Source: Fictibacillus marinisediminis (GTDB lineage Bacteria > Bacillota > Bacilli > Bacillales > Fictibacillaceae). From it: a stretch of DNA of 64,000 nt. Within the stretch, counting starts at the first letter, position 1, and each line of letters starts with the position of its first letter. The DNA is taken from assembly GCF_023149135.1 (NCBI RefSeq), contig NZ_JAIWJX010000002.1, forward strand, positions 558,001 through 622,000, read 5' to 3'. The notes below the pieces were generated by a model. The model searched no databases. It was not told where the DNA came from and saw only the letters and a list, made by a program, of their open reading frames with translations. Shown in pieces: positions 42,228-50,321 of the stretch. The translations under genes were made by a program, and so were the position numbers.

Positions 42228-43655
42228 CTATTGTAAATATTTTTGAATTCTTTCTTGGAGGTGCTGTTTGTCATATGTGCTGTATTGGACAGCGATGTTG
42301 CGGATCGGGTCACCTGCGTAGAAGCGTTCATACAGCTCATGTCTTGAACCGAGCGGGCTTCCAACGAGATCCCATGCCAGCTTGAAGAGTTTCGTTTTCT
42401 TCTCAGCATCCACAGTGGCTCCTACTAAATATTTTTGCAGCAGGGAAGAGAGGGGACCCTGAAAATCCTGAAGGCTCGAAGGCAGCTGGATGAATCCTCC
42501 GGCTCCGATGAGCTGCAGAATCTCAAGGGCACGGGGATAGTATTTGGGCCCGAGGTTTCTGGCGGTTTGGATATAGGTGAAGTTAGGGACGAACGTATTG
42601 TATGGATTTAAGCTTCCTTCTCTTTCTGAAGCGATAACTAATGCCCGAATGGTTTCTACCTGCATGATGAGCTCTCCGAGTTTCTCTTGGACATGCAGAT
42701 AGCCGTCCGCTCCGATTGCCTCCGCGATTTCAAAACCTATAGCAGTAACAAACTCCAGCTTGTTTAATAGACGGACGATCGCCTGATGATAGGCCAGGCT
42801 GTTTGAAACGGGATCTGTATTAATCTTTGCGATGGCTTCAGGATTATCATAGAGCAGCACGCGCTCCCACGGTACAAACACGTTGTCAAAAAGCAGCAGG
42901 GCATCCATTTCGTCGTAACTTGCACTTAGCGGCGCATCTGCCTTGTTGGGCGGAGTGGCCGCACAGGATTCACGGCAGACCAGGTGCAGACCTGGGGAAT
43001 GGGCGGCTACGATCAGCATATGGGCCAAAGGCTTATGCTCTTCTTTTAGATGTCCGACCGGATAAACAATGATGTCATTAGAATAAGGGGAGGCTGTACC
43101 AATCATTTTGGCGCCGCTTAAAAAAACACCGTCGCTTGTCTTTTTAGTGATCCGAAGCAAGCCAAGATCTTCTATATTTTTGAGCTGTGAATCCGACCTG
43201 TTAATCTGCGGATCCCTCTGTACCAAACTTAAGAAAAGATGGCGGTCTCTTGCTTCTTCATAATAAGAACGGATCTTATCAGGGAAGGCTTTATCAAACG
43301 CTCTGTAATCTTCCCTGGAGGCATACCAGCCTGTTAATCTCGATCGTGCATAATCGGACAGCCGGCTCATTACACCATCTGTGGATTGGCTCCATATTTC
43401 AAATGCGGTTCTCCGCTTTAGCAGGTCCTCATAGGATTCAGGGACATAGAAGGCCGAATGAACGTATTCCATTGTTTTAGGGCTTAAATAGCCTACCTTG
43501 TCCCTGAGCTTGGGATCACCGAACATGGCAAACAGTTCAGAAATGGCAGCCAGCGTCCCTGTAAAATTTTCGTCCTTTGTGATATCGATCTTTTTGCCGT
43601 CCAGCCATACGTTCCGGCCATCCTGCAAACTTTTAATGAACGGGTCTTTTTGCAA
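42228..43655 (-). CDS. 4-hydroxyphenylacetate 3-hydroxylase (HpaB) family flavin monooxygenase
   Basis: A 475-residue protein of the HpaB/acyl-CoA-dehydrogenase-like family (B. subtilis YoaI is similar). These use reduced FAD to hydroxylate phenols. Typical stretches are EIWSQSTDGVMSRLSDYA near residue 90, SGAKMIGTASPYSNDI, LFDNVFVPWERVLLYDNPEA and the C-terminal FYAGDPIRN. No flavin reductase partner is adjacent. The frame begins at TTG 43655, 11 nt after AAAGGAG. An ATG at 43660 sits at ideal distance but is out of frame by one base, so either TTG is used or a base was lost in the A5 run just after it. It lies 39 nt downstream of the cupin gene. Confidence 0.82.
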   Translation of the reverse strand: MQKDPFIKSLQDGRNVWLDGKKIDITKDENFTGTLAAISELFAMFGDPKLRDKVGYLSPKTMEYVHSAFYVPESYEDLLKRRTAFEIWSQSTDGVMSRLSDYARSRLTGWYASREDYRAFDKAFPDKIRSYYEEARDRHLFLSLVQRDPQINRSDSQLKNIEDLGLLRITKKTSDGVFLSGAKMIGTASPYSNDIIVYPVGHLKEEHKPLAHMLIVAAHSPGLHLVCRESCAATPPNKADAPLSASYDEMDALLLFDNVFVPWERVLLYDNPEAIAKINTDPVSNSLAYHQAIVRLLNKLEFVTAIGFEIAEAIGADGYLHVQEKLGELIMQVETIRALVIASEREGSLNPYNTFVPNFTYIQTARNLGPKYYPRALEILQLIGAGGFIQLPSSLQDFQGPLSSLLQKYLVGATVDAEKKTKLFKLAWDLVGSPLGSRHELYERFYAGDPIRNIAVQYSTYDKQHLQERIQKYLQ

Positions 43656-43694
43656 GGCATGATACTCTCCTTTGTGTTTAATAGGTTCAGCTTT

Positions 43695-44162
43695 TTATAA
43701 AGGGGAAACAATTCCTCCTCCCAGAGGCGGTGTATAGACATGGAATGTAACAACGGGAGAAGCGGTAGGGTTGTACATCATATGAAAGGTGTCTCCTTCA
43801 ATTGTAAAAAAATCCCCTTCTGAAATTTCCTCTAAGCCTTTATAAACAGGCTCAGCATCAGCGGATTCAATTGTGTATAAAAAATTGATCAAGCTGCCTT
43901 CTACAGCTAAGATGCATCCTTGTGATGTTCCATAATCATGGATGAGTGTTCTGGCCATGCTTGGCAGCATCAAAACAATAACTTCTACATGCTCGGACCT
44001 GTAGATCACGTTCCGGCCATATCCTAAATTCTTGGGTTCAGTAACAAAATCTGAGATCTTTTCGATCGTAACCTGCAGGGATTGCACCACTTGTACGAGG
44101 TGAATCACTTCATAGGAGGGAAGCTGATCCAGCTCAGATTTGATAGACTCAAAAAATTCCAT
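43695..44162 (-). CDS. Cysteine-dioxygenase-like cupin
   Basis: A 155-residue cupin of the cysteine dioxygenase fold. The metal-site stretch reads LIHDYGTSQGCILAVEGSL (about 74-92), followed by GDFFTIEGDTFHMMYNPT with the late His. In thiol dioxygenases the first motif is HDHxxSxG; here the second His is Tyr. Activity as a cysteine dioxygenase is therefore doubtful unless Tyr can substitute. It heads a two-gene unit with the HpaB-type oxygenase. ATG at 44162 has AAAGG-type sequence upstream. Confidence 0.75.
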   Translation of the reverse strand: MEFFESIKSELDQLPSYEVIHLVQVVQSLQVTIEKISDFVTEPKNLGYGRNVIYRSEHVEVIVLMLPSMARTLIHDYGTSQGCILAVEGSLINFLYTIESADAEPVYKGLEEISEGDFFTIEGDTFHMMYNPTASPVVTFHVYTPPLGGGIVSPL

Positions 44163-44342
44163 TCGTTTTACTCGCCTTTCTATTGATCATGTATACGGCT
44201 TTATTATTCCTATTAACCTTATTATCGTTAACTTTATAAAATATAGTATTAATAAAAGATAGAGATGTTCCGGCTGGAGAGGAAAATGGACAACATTCCT
44301 ATTCTTTATGCAGCTCCTATGGTTATTCTTTTTATGGCATGG

Positions 44343-44348
44343 TATAAT
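44343..44348 (+). promoter_or_regulatory. Extended -10 promoter element for pheA
   Basis: TGG-TATAAT (44340-44348) is a perfect -10 hexamer with an extended TGn, about 50 nt before the pheA start. Confidence 0.6.
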
Positions 44349-44397
44349 CCTCAGAAAAGTTTCAGTAAGAGAAACGGCAAAAGAGGAGTTTTTGAAC

Positions 44398-45222
44398 ATG
44401 AAAGTGGCATATTTAGGACCTCATGGCACATTTTCAGAGGAAGCGGCTCACCGGTATTTTAGTGGACAAGAAATCGAATGGCATATGTGCGATTCAGTTC
44501 CTGAAGTGCTCGAAGCGGTGGGTGAGGGGATGGCTGATAAGGGGATTGCCCCAATTGAAAATGCAATTGAAGGAACCATTACGATGACTGTCGACAGCCT
44601 TCTTGTGCATGACCTTTATATCGATGGAGAAGCCATACTGCCAGTATCGCTTCATCTTCTCGCTGCTTCCGAGACACGCCTGGAAGACATTAAAGAGGTA
44701 TGGTCGATTCCTCCGGCTCTCGCTCAGTGCAGGAAGTATCTCAGGGGATTAAAAGTAAAGAGCCGACATTTTGACAGTACGGCTTCTGCTGCCGAGGCTA
44801 TCAGGAATACCGATCGCCGCGATGTTGCTGCTGTAGCGTCCGAGTATGCGGGTAATCTGTTTGGCTTACAGCCGGTTAAGCGTAATATTGAGGAAAGCTT
44901 TGAGAACCAGACCAGGTTCGTTATCGTTTCAAAGGATAAAACACCCTCAGAAGACGCTCAAAAAACGATGCTGCAAGTCACACCGAGCGATGAATATACA
45001 GGGGTGCTTTCTGCGATCCTCAATGTTTTTTCGGCTTTGAATATTAACTTGACCTGGATCGAATCACGGCCAACAAAAAAGAAGCTGGGAACCTATCAAT
45101 TTTTCCTTGAAGCGGGACTGGGTGCTGTCCACCCGTCCATCGAAAAAGCGATTGCCGTCCTGCAGACCTATGGCCACGAAGTGAACGTATTAGGAAGCTT
45201 TACAGCAACAAAACTGGACTAA
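44398..45222 (+). CDS. pheA: Prephenate dehydratase
   Basis: A 274-residue enzyme converting prephenate to phenylpyruvate in phenylalanine synthesis. The catalytic domain (about 1-180) starts VAYLGPHGTFSEEAA and includes GIAPIENAIEGTI and the TRF motif in NQTRFVIVS. A C-terminal ACT domain with ESRPTKKKLGTYQFF binds phenylalanine for feedback control. The frame is open to 44308. ATG at 44398 after AGAGGAG gives the conserved N-terminus and lies downstream of the TATAAT box. Confidence 0.95.
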   Translation: MKVAYLGPHGTFSEEAAHRYFSGQEIEWHMCDSVPEVLEAVGEGMADKGIAPIENAIEGTITMTVDSLLVHDLYIDGEAILPVSLHLLAASETRLEDIKEVWSIPPALAQCRKYLRGLKVKSRHFDSTASAAEAIRNTDRRDVAAVASEYAGNLFGLQPVKRNIEESFENQTRFVIVSKDKTPSEDAQKTMLQVTPSDEYTGVLSAILNVFSALNINLTWIESRPTKKKLGTYQFFLEAGLGAVHPSIEKAIAVLQTYGHEVNVLGSFTATKLD

Positions 45223-45255
45223 AAACGGAAACCACTTTGAGAGAAGGGGGATTTC

Positions 45256-46230
45256 ATGAAGGTTCATATTGTGAATGGAGATATAACTGGAAACAAGCTT
45301 CAAGATCTCGATGGAGAAGTGATCGTCTGGCGGGAAATGTATGATTTGGGTCCGGCAGCAGCAGATATGGATAGAAAAAGGATCAAGTCCAGAGCTGAAT
45401 TCTTTGAGAAAAAGATGGGGATCCCATCTGAGATCTTTCTTAAGAACTGCACGCTGCAGGAAAACCGGCTCCGGGCCCTGCCTAAGGACGCTGAGATTAC
45501 ACTTTGGTTTGAACATGACCGATACGACCAAACCATGCTTCTGTACTTGCTGAAATCTCTAGGGTTACGTGAATTTAACAACCTGAATATGGTGACAGCC
45601 GATTCCTATCCGGGAATTGAGCCGTTCTTTGGGCTTGGCCAGCTTTCCGAATTTCAGCTTATCGGCCTTTTAGAGCATCGGATTTCTATTAGGCGGGAGC
45701 AGGTTATGGAAGGAGCTGCAGGATGGAACGCCTATGCATCACCAAATCCCCGTGATCTTGAAGAGTGGCTCAAATGTGCTGAGTGCAGTCTGCCTTTTGC
45801 CAAAAGAGCCTTGTGGCATCATCTCGAATATTATCCTTCCGTAAAAAATGGTTTGAATCAGGTGGAAGAGCTGGCTTTCCAGTACCTGTATGACGGCATC
45901 ACCTCGTTTCATGAACTGTTTCAAAAGGTCAGTGCCAAGCGTACGGATGACGGGCTGAGTGACTTTCATTTTTCGGCCTTGCTGGATCAGCTGCAAAAAG
46001 GCCCGGTACCGCTTCTTAAAATGACAGAAGGATCATTACCGCACTATAATACCGAACCAGAGGATGCTGCTATCGAGCTAACGTATGAAGGAATTGAGGT
46101 CCTCATGGAAAGAGAAGACCGTTTCGATTACACTTCGGCTGATTGGTGGCTTGGTGGTGTTTACAACCATCGAGGAAAATGGCGGTGGAACGAAGAAAAA
46201 TTAATAGACATGGAAAAGAGGCAGGGGTAA
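45256..46230 (+). CDS. DUF1835-domain protein
   Basis: A 324-residue soluble protein. The first 120 residues (VHIVNGDITGNKL, VWREMYDLGP, ITLWFEHDRYDQTMLLYLL) fit the DUF1835 domain, and the C-terminal part (YEGIEVLMEREDR, WWLGGVYNHRGKWRW) fits the paired DUF3658-type region. Function unknown. ATG at 45256 has GAGAAGGGGG upstream. It starts 33 nt after pheA with no terminator between, so it is probably co-transcribed. Confidence 0.8.
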   Translation: MKVHIVNGDITGNKLQDLDGEVIVWREMYDLGPAAADMDRKRIKSRAEFFEKKMGIPSEIFLKNCTLQENRLRALPKDAEITLWFEHDRYDQTMLLYLLKSLGLREFNNLNMVTADSYPGIEPFFGLGQLSEFQLIGLLEHRISIRREQVMEGAAGWNAYASPNPRDLEEWLKCAECSLPFAKRALWHHLEYYPSVKNGLNQVEELAFQYLYDGITSFHELFQKVSAKRTDDGLSDFHFSALLDQLQKGPVPLLKMTEGSLPHYNTEPEDAAIELTYEGIEVLMEREDRFDYTSADWWLGGVYNHRGKWRWNEEKLIDMEKRQG

Positions 46231-46425
46231 TCCTGTCTTTTTTGCGGACAGCGGAACAGCTGTGCACCTCTTTTTTTACTACAAAATACTAAAAGATAAA
46301 CCCTTCTTTGGTAACTGTGTGAATGTTTTACATTTCTGTAAGATGGAATTAACACATGCCTTTTAAGATCAAACTATATTCATCGTGCATCAGGGATGAA
46401 AAATATGGATGCGGGAGGGTTTATT

Positions 46426-47598
46426 ATGAAAGGGAAGCCGGTAAAAAGCTTCAAGCTGGTCTTTCTGTTTTCACTTGTTTTAACAATGGTGATTGGCAGT
46501 TTCGCATTTCTTCCATCTCTCAAGGCATCAGGAGACGGTTCGGTATCATCGCCGTACACTGTTTCACAGGCCATCTCCAATCAAAACAGCAGTTTAAAAA
46601 CGATTCAGGGTTACATAACAGGCCAGCCGACTGCCGCAGCAACCGTAATTACCAGCCATTATCCCAACGATTATGCGGTTGCACTGGCTGATACAGCAGG
46701 GGAAACTGACACTTCCAAAATGGTTTATGTACAGATTCCAACTGACTACCGTTCGCAATATGGGCTGAAGTCCCATCCAGCCCTAAAAGGAACACTGGTT
46801 AAAGTAACAGGCAATTTAACGTCTTATTTCTCGCATGCGGGCATCAAAAATGTAACCAACATGACAAATGGAGGCGGAGGTGGTACTCCATCGGATCCGC
46901 CGGCTTCCGATACAGGCTCTTATTATGATAGTGCCCAGGGAAAAACAGGGGCTGCGCTAAAAAGTGCGCTTCATAACATTATTGATGATCATACGGAGCT
47001 TTCCTATGATGCTGTTTGGGATGCTCTCCGCCATACGGATGAAGATCCGAACAACAAAAATGATGTTATCTTGTTGTACACCGGCCGTTCACAGAGCAAG
47101 ACTGCGAACGGATCAGGCGTCAACGACTGGAACAGGGAGCATGTTTGGGCAAAATCCCACGGTGATTTTGGAACAGCGATGGGTCCAGGAACAGATTTAC
47201 ATCATTTGCGCCCGGCTGATGTTTCAGTGAACAGTGCTCGAGGGAACCTTGATTTTGATAACGGCGGCACTGAGAATTCTGAAGCAAAAGGCAACTACTC
47301 GGACAGTGATTCATGGGAACCGCGTGATGCGGTTAAAGGCGATGTTGCCCGCATGATCTTCTATATGGCGGTCCGTTACGAAGGAGATAGGGGTGAACCT
47401 GATCTCGAGATGAACAACAGCGTCAGCAATGGTTCAGCGCCTTTTATCGGAAAACTGCCGGTGCTCATGCAGTGGAGCCAGCAGGACCCGGTCGACAGCT
47501 TCGAGCGCCACCGCAACGATGTGATCTACAATGACTATCAGCACAACCGGAATCCATTTATAGATCACCCGGAATACGCAGCAGCCATCTGGCAATAA
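46426..47598 (+). CDS. Secreted endonuclease I-family nuclease (Bsn/YhcR-like)
   Basis: A 390-residue secreted protein. Signal peptide at about 1-35 (KLVFLFSLVLTMVIGSFAFL). An N-terminal beta domain (about 45-155, PYTVSQAISNQNSS, IQGYITGQ) is typical of YhcR-type nucleases. A glycine-rich linker GGGGGTPSDPPASDTG follows. The endonuclease I domain (about 170-390) has DWNREHVWAKSHGDFG, LHHLRPADVSVNSARGNLDF and a metal-site Asn/His set. It should cut DNA or RNA outside the cell. The frame opens at 46396, but ATG at 46426, 6 nt after GGGAGGG, starts the signal peptide. Confidence 0.88.
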   Translation: MKGKPVKSFKLVFLFSLVLTMVIGSFAFLPSLKASGDGSVSSPYTVSQAISNQNSSLKTIQGYITGQPTAAATVITSHYPNDYAVALADTAGETDTSKMVYVQIPTDYRSQYGLKSHPALKGTLVKVTGNLTSYFSHAGIKNVTNMTNGGGGGTPSDPPASDTGSYYDSAQGKTGAALKSALHNIIDDHTELSYDAVWDALRHTDEDPNNKNDVILLYTGRSQSKTANGSGVNDWNREHVWAKSHGDFGTAMGPGTDLHHLRPADVSVNSARGNLDFDNGGTENSEAKGNYSDSDSWEPRDAVKGDVARMIFYMAVRYEGDRGEPDLEMNNSVSNGSAPFIGKLPVLMQWSQQDPVDSFERHRNDVIYNDYQHNRNPFIDHPEYAAAIWQ

Positions 47599-47624
47599 AT
47601 CATTGGGTATAGCAAGTGTAATAT

Positions 47625-47660
47625 AAAAAAGAGCCTGCTGTATGGAACAGCAGGCTCTTT
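47625..47660. terminator. Bidirectional terminator
   Basis: AAAGAGCCTGCTG pairs with CAGCAGGCTCTTT around TATGGAA, with an A run on one side, between convergent genes. Confidence 0.85.
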
Positions 47661-47667
47661 GGCATCA

Positions 47668-49224
47668 TTAAAATACTTTTGTCGTCCAGTCTTCACAGTT
47701 CCAGACTTCGGTAACAACATCACGATAAAATTCAGGTTCATGTGAGATCAGAAGTATGCTTCCTTTATAGGCTTTTAATGCCCGTTTAAGTTCATCCTTA
47801 GCATCTACATCCAAGTGATTTGTCGGCTCATCCAGAACAAGAAGGTTCGTCTCGTTGTTGATCAGTTTGCAGAGGCGGACTTTTGCTTTTTCTCCTCCGC
47901 TGAGTACCTGCACCTTGCTTTCGATGTGCTTCGTTGTCAGGCCGCATTTTGCAAGTGCGGAACGGACTTCATGCATGTTGAAAGAAGGGAACTCGTTCCA
48001 AACTTCATCAATACACGTATTGTTATTATTGCTTTTAATCTCTTGCTCAAAGTATCCGATATGCAAAAATTCGCCTTGTTCCACAGAACCGGAGATCGGT
48101 TTGATTTCGCCAAGAATGCTGCGCAGCAATGTTGTTTTTCCGATTCCGTTCGCTCCGACAAGAGCGATCTTTTGTCCGCGTTCCATTCTGAGATCGAGTG
48201 GGCGGGAGAGTGGCTCGTCATATCCGATGACCAGGTTTTCGGTTTCAAAAATCATCTTTCCGGATGTGCGGGCTTCTTTAAAGTTGAATTCCGGCTTTGG
48301 TTTTTCTTTCGCCAGTTCAATAACATCCATTTTATCCAGCTTTTTTTGGCGGGACATGGCCATGTTTCGAGTGGAAACACGCGCTTTATTTCTGGCAACA
48401 AAATCCTTCAGCTCAGAAATTTCCTGCTGCTGGCGCTTAAAGGCAGCTTCAAGCTGCTGTTTTTTCGCTTCGTGAATATGCTGGAAGTAGTTATAGTCTC
48501 CTACATAGCGGTTAAGCTCTTGATTCTCCATGTGGTAGATCAAGTTGATGACACTGTTTAAGAATGGAATATCATGCGAGATCAAAATGAACGCATTCTC
48601 ATATTCCTGCAGGTAGCGTCTCAGCCACTCAATATGCTGTTCATCCAAATAATTGGTCGGCTCATCCAGCAAAAGGATTTCAGGCTTTTCAAGCAAAAGC
48701 TTCGCAAGAAGAACCTTCGTACGCTGACCGCCTGACAGCTCATGAACATCACGGTCGAGGCCGATATCTTCCAGACCAAGTCCGCGGGCAATCTCTTCTA
48801 CTTTTGCGTCTATAACATAAAAGTCGTTGTTCGTTAACGTATCTTGAAGAACCCCAACATCCTCTAAAAGTTTTTCAAGTTCTTCCGGAGTAGCTTCGCC
48901 CATTTTTTCGTACATGCTGTTCATTTCGTTTTCAATATCAAAGAGGTATTGAAACGCACTCTTCAGCACATCGCGAATGGTCATTCCTTGCTGAAGGACT
49001 GTATGCTGATCGAGATACCCGACCCGCACTTTCTTTGCCCATTCTACTTTTCCTTCATCTGGCTGCAGTTTGCCGGTGATGATGTTCATAAAAGTGGATT
49101 TACCTTCACCGTTTGCTCCGATTAAGCCAATGTGTTCTCCTTTAAGGAGACGGAAGGAGACATCATTAAAAATCGCACGGTCACCAAAACCGTGGCTTAA
49201 GTTCTTTACTGTTAAAACACTCAT
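47668..49224 (-). CDS. ABC-F family ATPase
   Basis: A 518-residue soluble protein with two ABC ATPase domains in tandem and no membrane segments. First domain: Walker A GANGEGKST (about 36-44), signature LSGGQRTKVLLAK and LLLDEPTNYLD. Second domain: GANGIGKTT, LSGGEKAKVRL and LVLDEPTNHLD. The linker (about 240-310) is basic and coiled-coil-like, as in ABC-F proteins that act at the ribosomal E site as translation factors or antibiotic-protection proteins. Which of these roles applies cannot be told. ATG at 49224 has AAAAGG upstream. Confidence 0.9.
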   Translation of the reverse strand: MSVLTVKNLSHGFGDRAIFNDVSFRLLKGEHIGLIGANGEGKSTFMNIITGKLQPDEGKVEWAKKVRVGYLDQHTVLQQGMTIRDVLKSAFQYLFDIENEMNSMYEKMGEATPEELEKLLEDVGVLQDTLTNNDFYVIDAKVEEIARGLGLEDIGLDRDVHELSGGQRTKVLLAKLLLEKPEILLLDEPTNYLDEQHIEWLRRYLQEYENAFILISHDIPFLNSVINLIYHMENQELNRYVGDYNYFQHIHEAKKQQLEAAFKRQQQEISELKDFVARNKARVSTRNMAMSRQKKLDKMDVIELAKEKPKPEFNFKEARTSGKMIFETENLVIGYDEPLSRPLDLRMERGQKIALVGANGIGKTTLLRSILGEIKPISGSVEQGEFLHIGYFEQEIKSNNNNTCIDEVWNEFPSFNMHEVRSALAKCGLTTKHIESKVQVLSGGEKAKVRLCKLINNETNLLVLDEPTNHLDVDAKDELKRALKAYKGSILLISHEPEFYRDVVTEVWNCEDWTTKVF

Positions 49225-49382
49225 CTATATGCACCTTTTCTTGTTTGTTAAGATTACCATTTGATTATAGTATTAATTGCAGGGAGAACTCAATCTTTCT
49301 GAAGGATTTTTCAAAGAATGTTTCGTATAGAGACATGATGGGGAACTTTTCATGCAGAAGGGCTAAAAAGGAGGGGTGCAGA

Positions 49383-49580
49383 ATGAATGATTACAGTGTA
49401 GTTCCTGATCAAGGTGAAAATGGCTGGATCGTTAAAATTCAAGATGTAGCACCGACCGATACTTTTCCCAGCCGTGCTGAAGCGATTGCAAAGGCTGAAA
49501 AGCTGGCAACGGAAGACAAACCAAGCCGTGTGCTTGTGTATGATACCCAGCTGAAAGTGGAAGAAGAAAAGATGTTTTAA
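49383..49580 (+). CDS. DUF2188 family protein
   Basis: A 65-residue protein: YSVVPDQGENGWIVKIQDV, then a helix (SRAEAIAKAEKLA) and a final strand SRVLVYDTQL. This matches the small DUF2188 fold, unknown function. ATG at 49383 follows AAGGAGGGG. A strong terminator follows. Confidence 0.8.
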   Translation: MNDYSVVPDQGENGWIVKIQDVAPTDTFPSRAEAIAKAEKLATEDKPSRVLVYDTQLKVEEEKMF

Positions 49581-49587
49581 CAAAATG

Positions 49588-49616
49588 AAAATCCCTTCAT
49601 ATGAAGGGATTTTTTG
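49588..49616 (+). terminator. Intrinsic terminator of the DUF2188 gene
   Basis: AAATCCCTTCA pairs with TGAAGGGATTT, followed by T. Confidence 0.85.
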
Positions 49617-49618
49617 TG

Positions 49619-49650
49619 CAAAAAAAGGAGCCTTGGGTCCAAGACTCCTT
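49619..49650 (-). terminator. Terminator closing the micropeptide unit
   Basis: On the minus strand AGGAG(T)CTTGG pairs with CCAAGG(C)TCCT around ACC and is followed by seven T. It lies downstream of the three tandem tiny ORFs and faces the DUF2188 terminator. Confidence 0.8.
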
Positions 49651-49744
49651 CAATGCTTTTCGTTGTTCAACTTACGTGGTTTTTCTTGCTTGTTCACGTG
49701 CAATTGATTCACGTACATTCATTCGTCCTACAAACTGCTATATT

Positions 49745-49819
49745 CTAATTCGCTTTCTCACTATTAGGTCCATCTCTCGGTTCTTCGCAAGTTTCGGAAC
49801 TAAGGTCGTTCCGATTCAT
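49745..49819 (-). CDS. Tandem micropeptide A (24 aa, SETC-PRDGP family)
   Basis: A 24-codon ORF with TGGAGGG 7 nt before its ATG. Residues 7-21 read SSETCEEPRDGPNSE, and the core sits at the same residue positions as in micropeptide B. Against the sister copies, conserved Thr uses ACT/ACC/ACA and the second Pro CCT/CCA/CCG, so third positions vary while the peptide is kept. There is no signal peptide or membrane segment. I do not recognise the family. Confidence 0.7.
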   Translation of the reverse strand: MNRNDLSSETCEEPRDGPNSEKAN

Positions 49820-49893
49820 GACAAATCCCTCCATTTGGGTCTGAATAGTGTTTTCACTCATTTGTTAACAAACTAATAATTTCTAACTATCCT

Positions 49894-49980
49894 TTAAATC
49901 GCTCTTACACACGTGCATTCACTACTTGGTCCATCTCTCGGATCATTGCAGGTTTCGGAACTGTAAACGTCCTTACCCAT
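49894..49980 (-). CDS. Tandem micropeptide B (28 aa, SETC-PRDGP family)
   Basis: A 28-codon ORF with CTGGAGGG 6 nt before its ATG. Residues 7-21 read SSETCNDPRDGPSSE; the tail adds a second Cys pair (CTC). The upstream stretch GCAACACTAT is shared with copy C (about 50248-50257). Soluble, charged, no leader sequence visible. Its stop is 75 nt before the start of copy A. Confidence 0.7.
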   Translation of the reverse strand: MGKDVYSSETCNDPRDGPSSECTCVRAI

Positions 49981-50135
49981 TGCAAACCCTCCAGTATATG
50001 ACTTATAGTGTTGCATCTTCATAAATCATAGAGCTGATCTTTACTGCTTTAAAACTTTGAAGCTCAACTTACGGTTCTAACACATCTTGCTTTGTTACTT
50101 CAAAACTGTCTTGCTTTACAAACATATGAACCTTG

Positions 50136-50225
50136 CTACTCTTTAATTCCTATTTCTGTGTTGCATTCACTATTCGGTCCATCTCTTGGCTCATTGGATG
50201 TTTCGGAACGATTGTTCTTTCTCAT
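50136..50225 (-). CDS. Tandem micropeptide C (29 aa, SETC-PRDGP family)
   Basis: A 29-codon ORF with ATGGAGGG 7 nt before its ATG. Residues 7-20 read SETSNEPRDGPNSE; the family Cys is Ser here and a Cys follows the core. It is the first of the three copies in transcription order, 97 nt after the methyltransferase stop. The gap holds the palindrome at 50301-50320, so it may have its own promoter. Confidence 0.7.
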   Translation of the reverse strand: MRKNNRSETSNEPRDGPNSECNTEIGIKE

Positions 50226-50300
50226 CACAATTCCCTCCATATGGTTGACATAGTGTTGCATGGTTTGTTTTCCCGGTACGAAAAATTTAAAACATCTTTT

Positions 50301-50320
50301 ACAATAAAAATTTTTATTGT
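50301..50320. promoter_or_regulatory. 20-bp perfect AT palindrome after the methyltransferase gene
   Basis: ACAATAAAAATTTTTATTGT lies directly after the methyltransferase stop codon. It may act as a weak terminator or as an operator for the micropeptide genes. Confidence 0.5.
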
Positions 50321-50321
50321 T

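Noticed and set aside
44286-44462. Possible leader peptide before pheA
   Set aside because: The TGG-TATAAT promoter lies inside this frame, and the frame runs over the real pheA start.
47815-48561. Long plus-strand frames (over 200 codons) opposite the ABC-F gene
   Set aside because: Shadow frames of a strongly supported gene with intact motifs; no ribosome site or homology.
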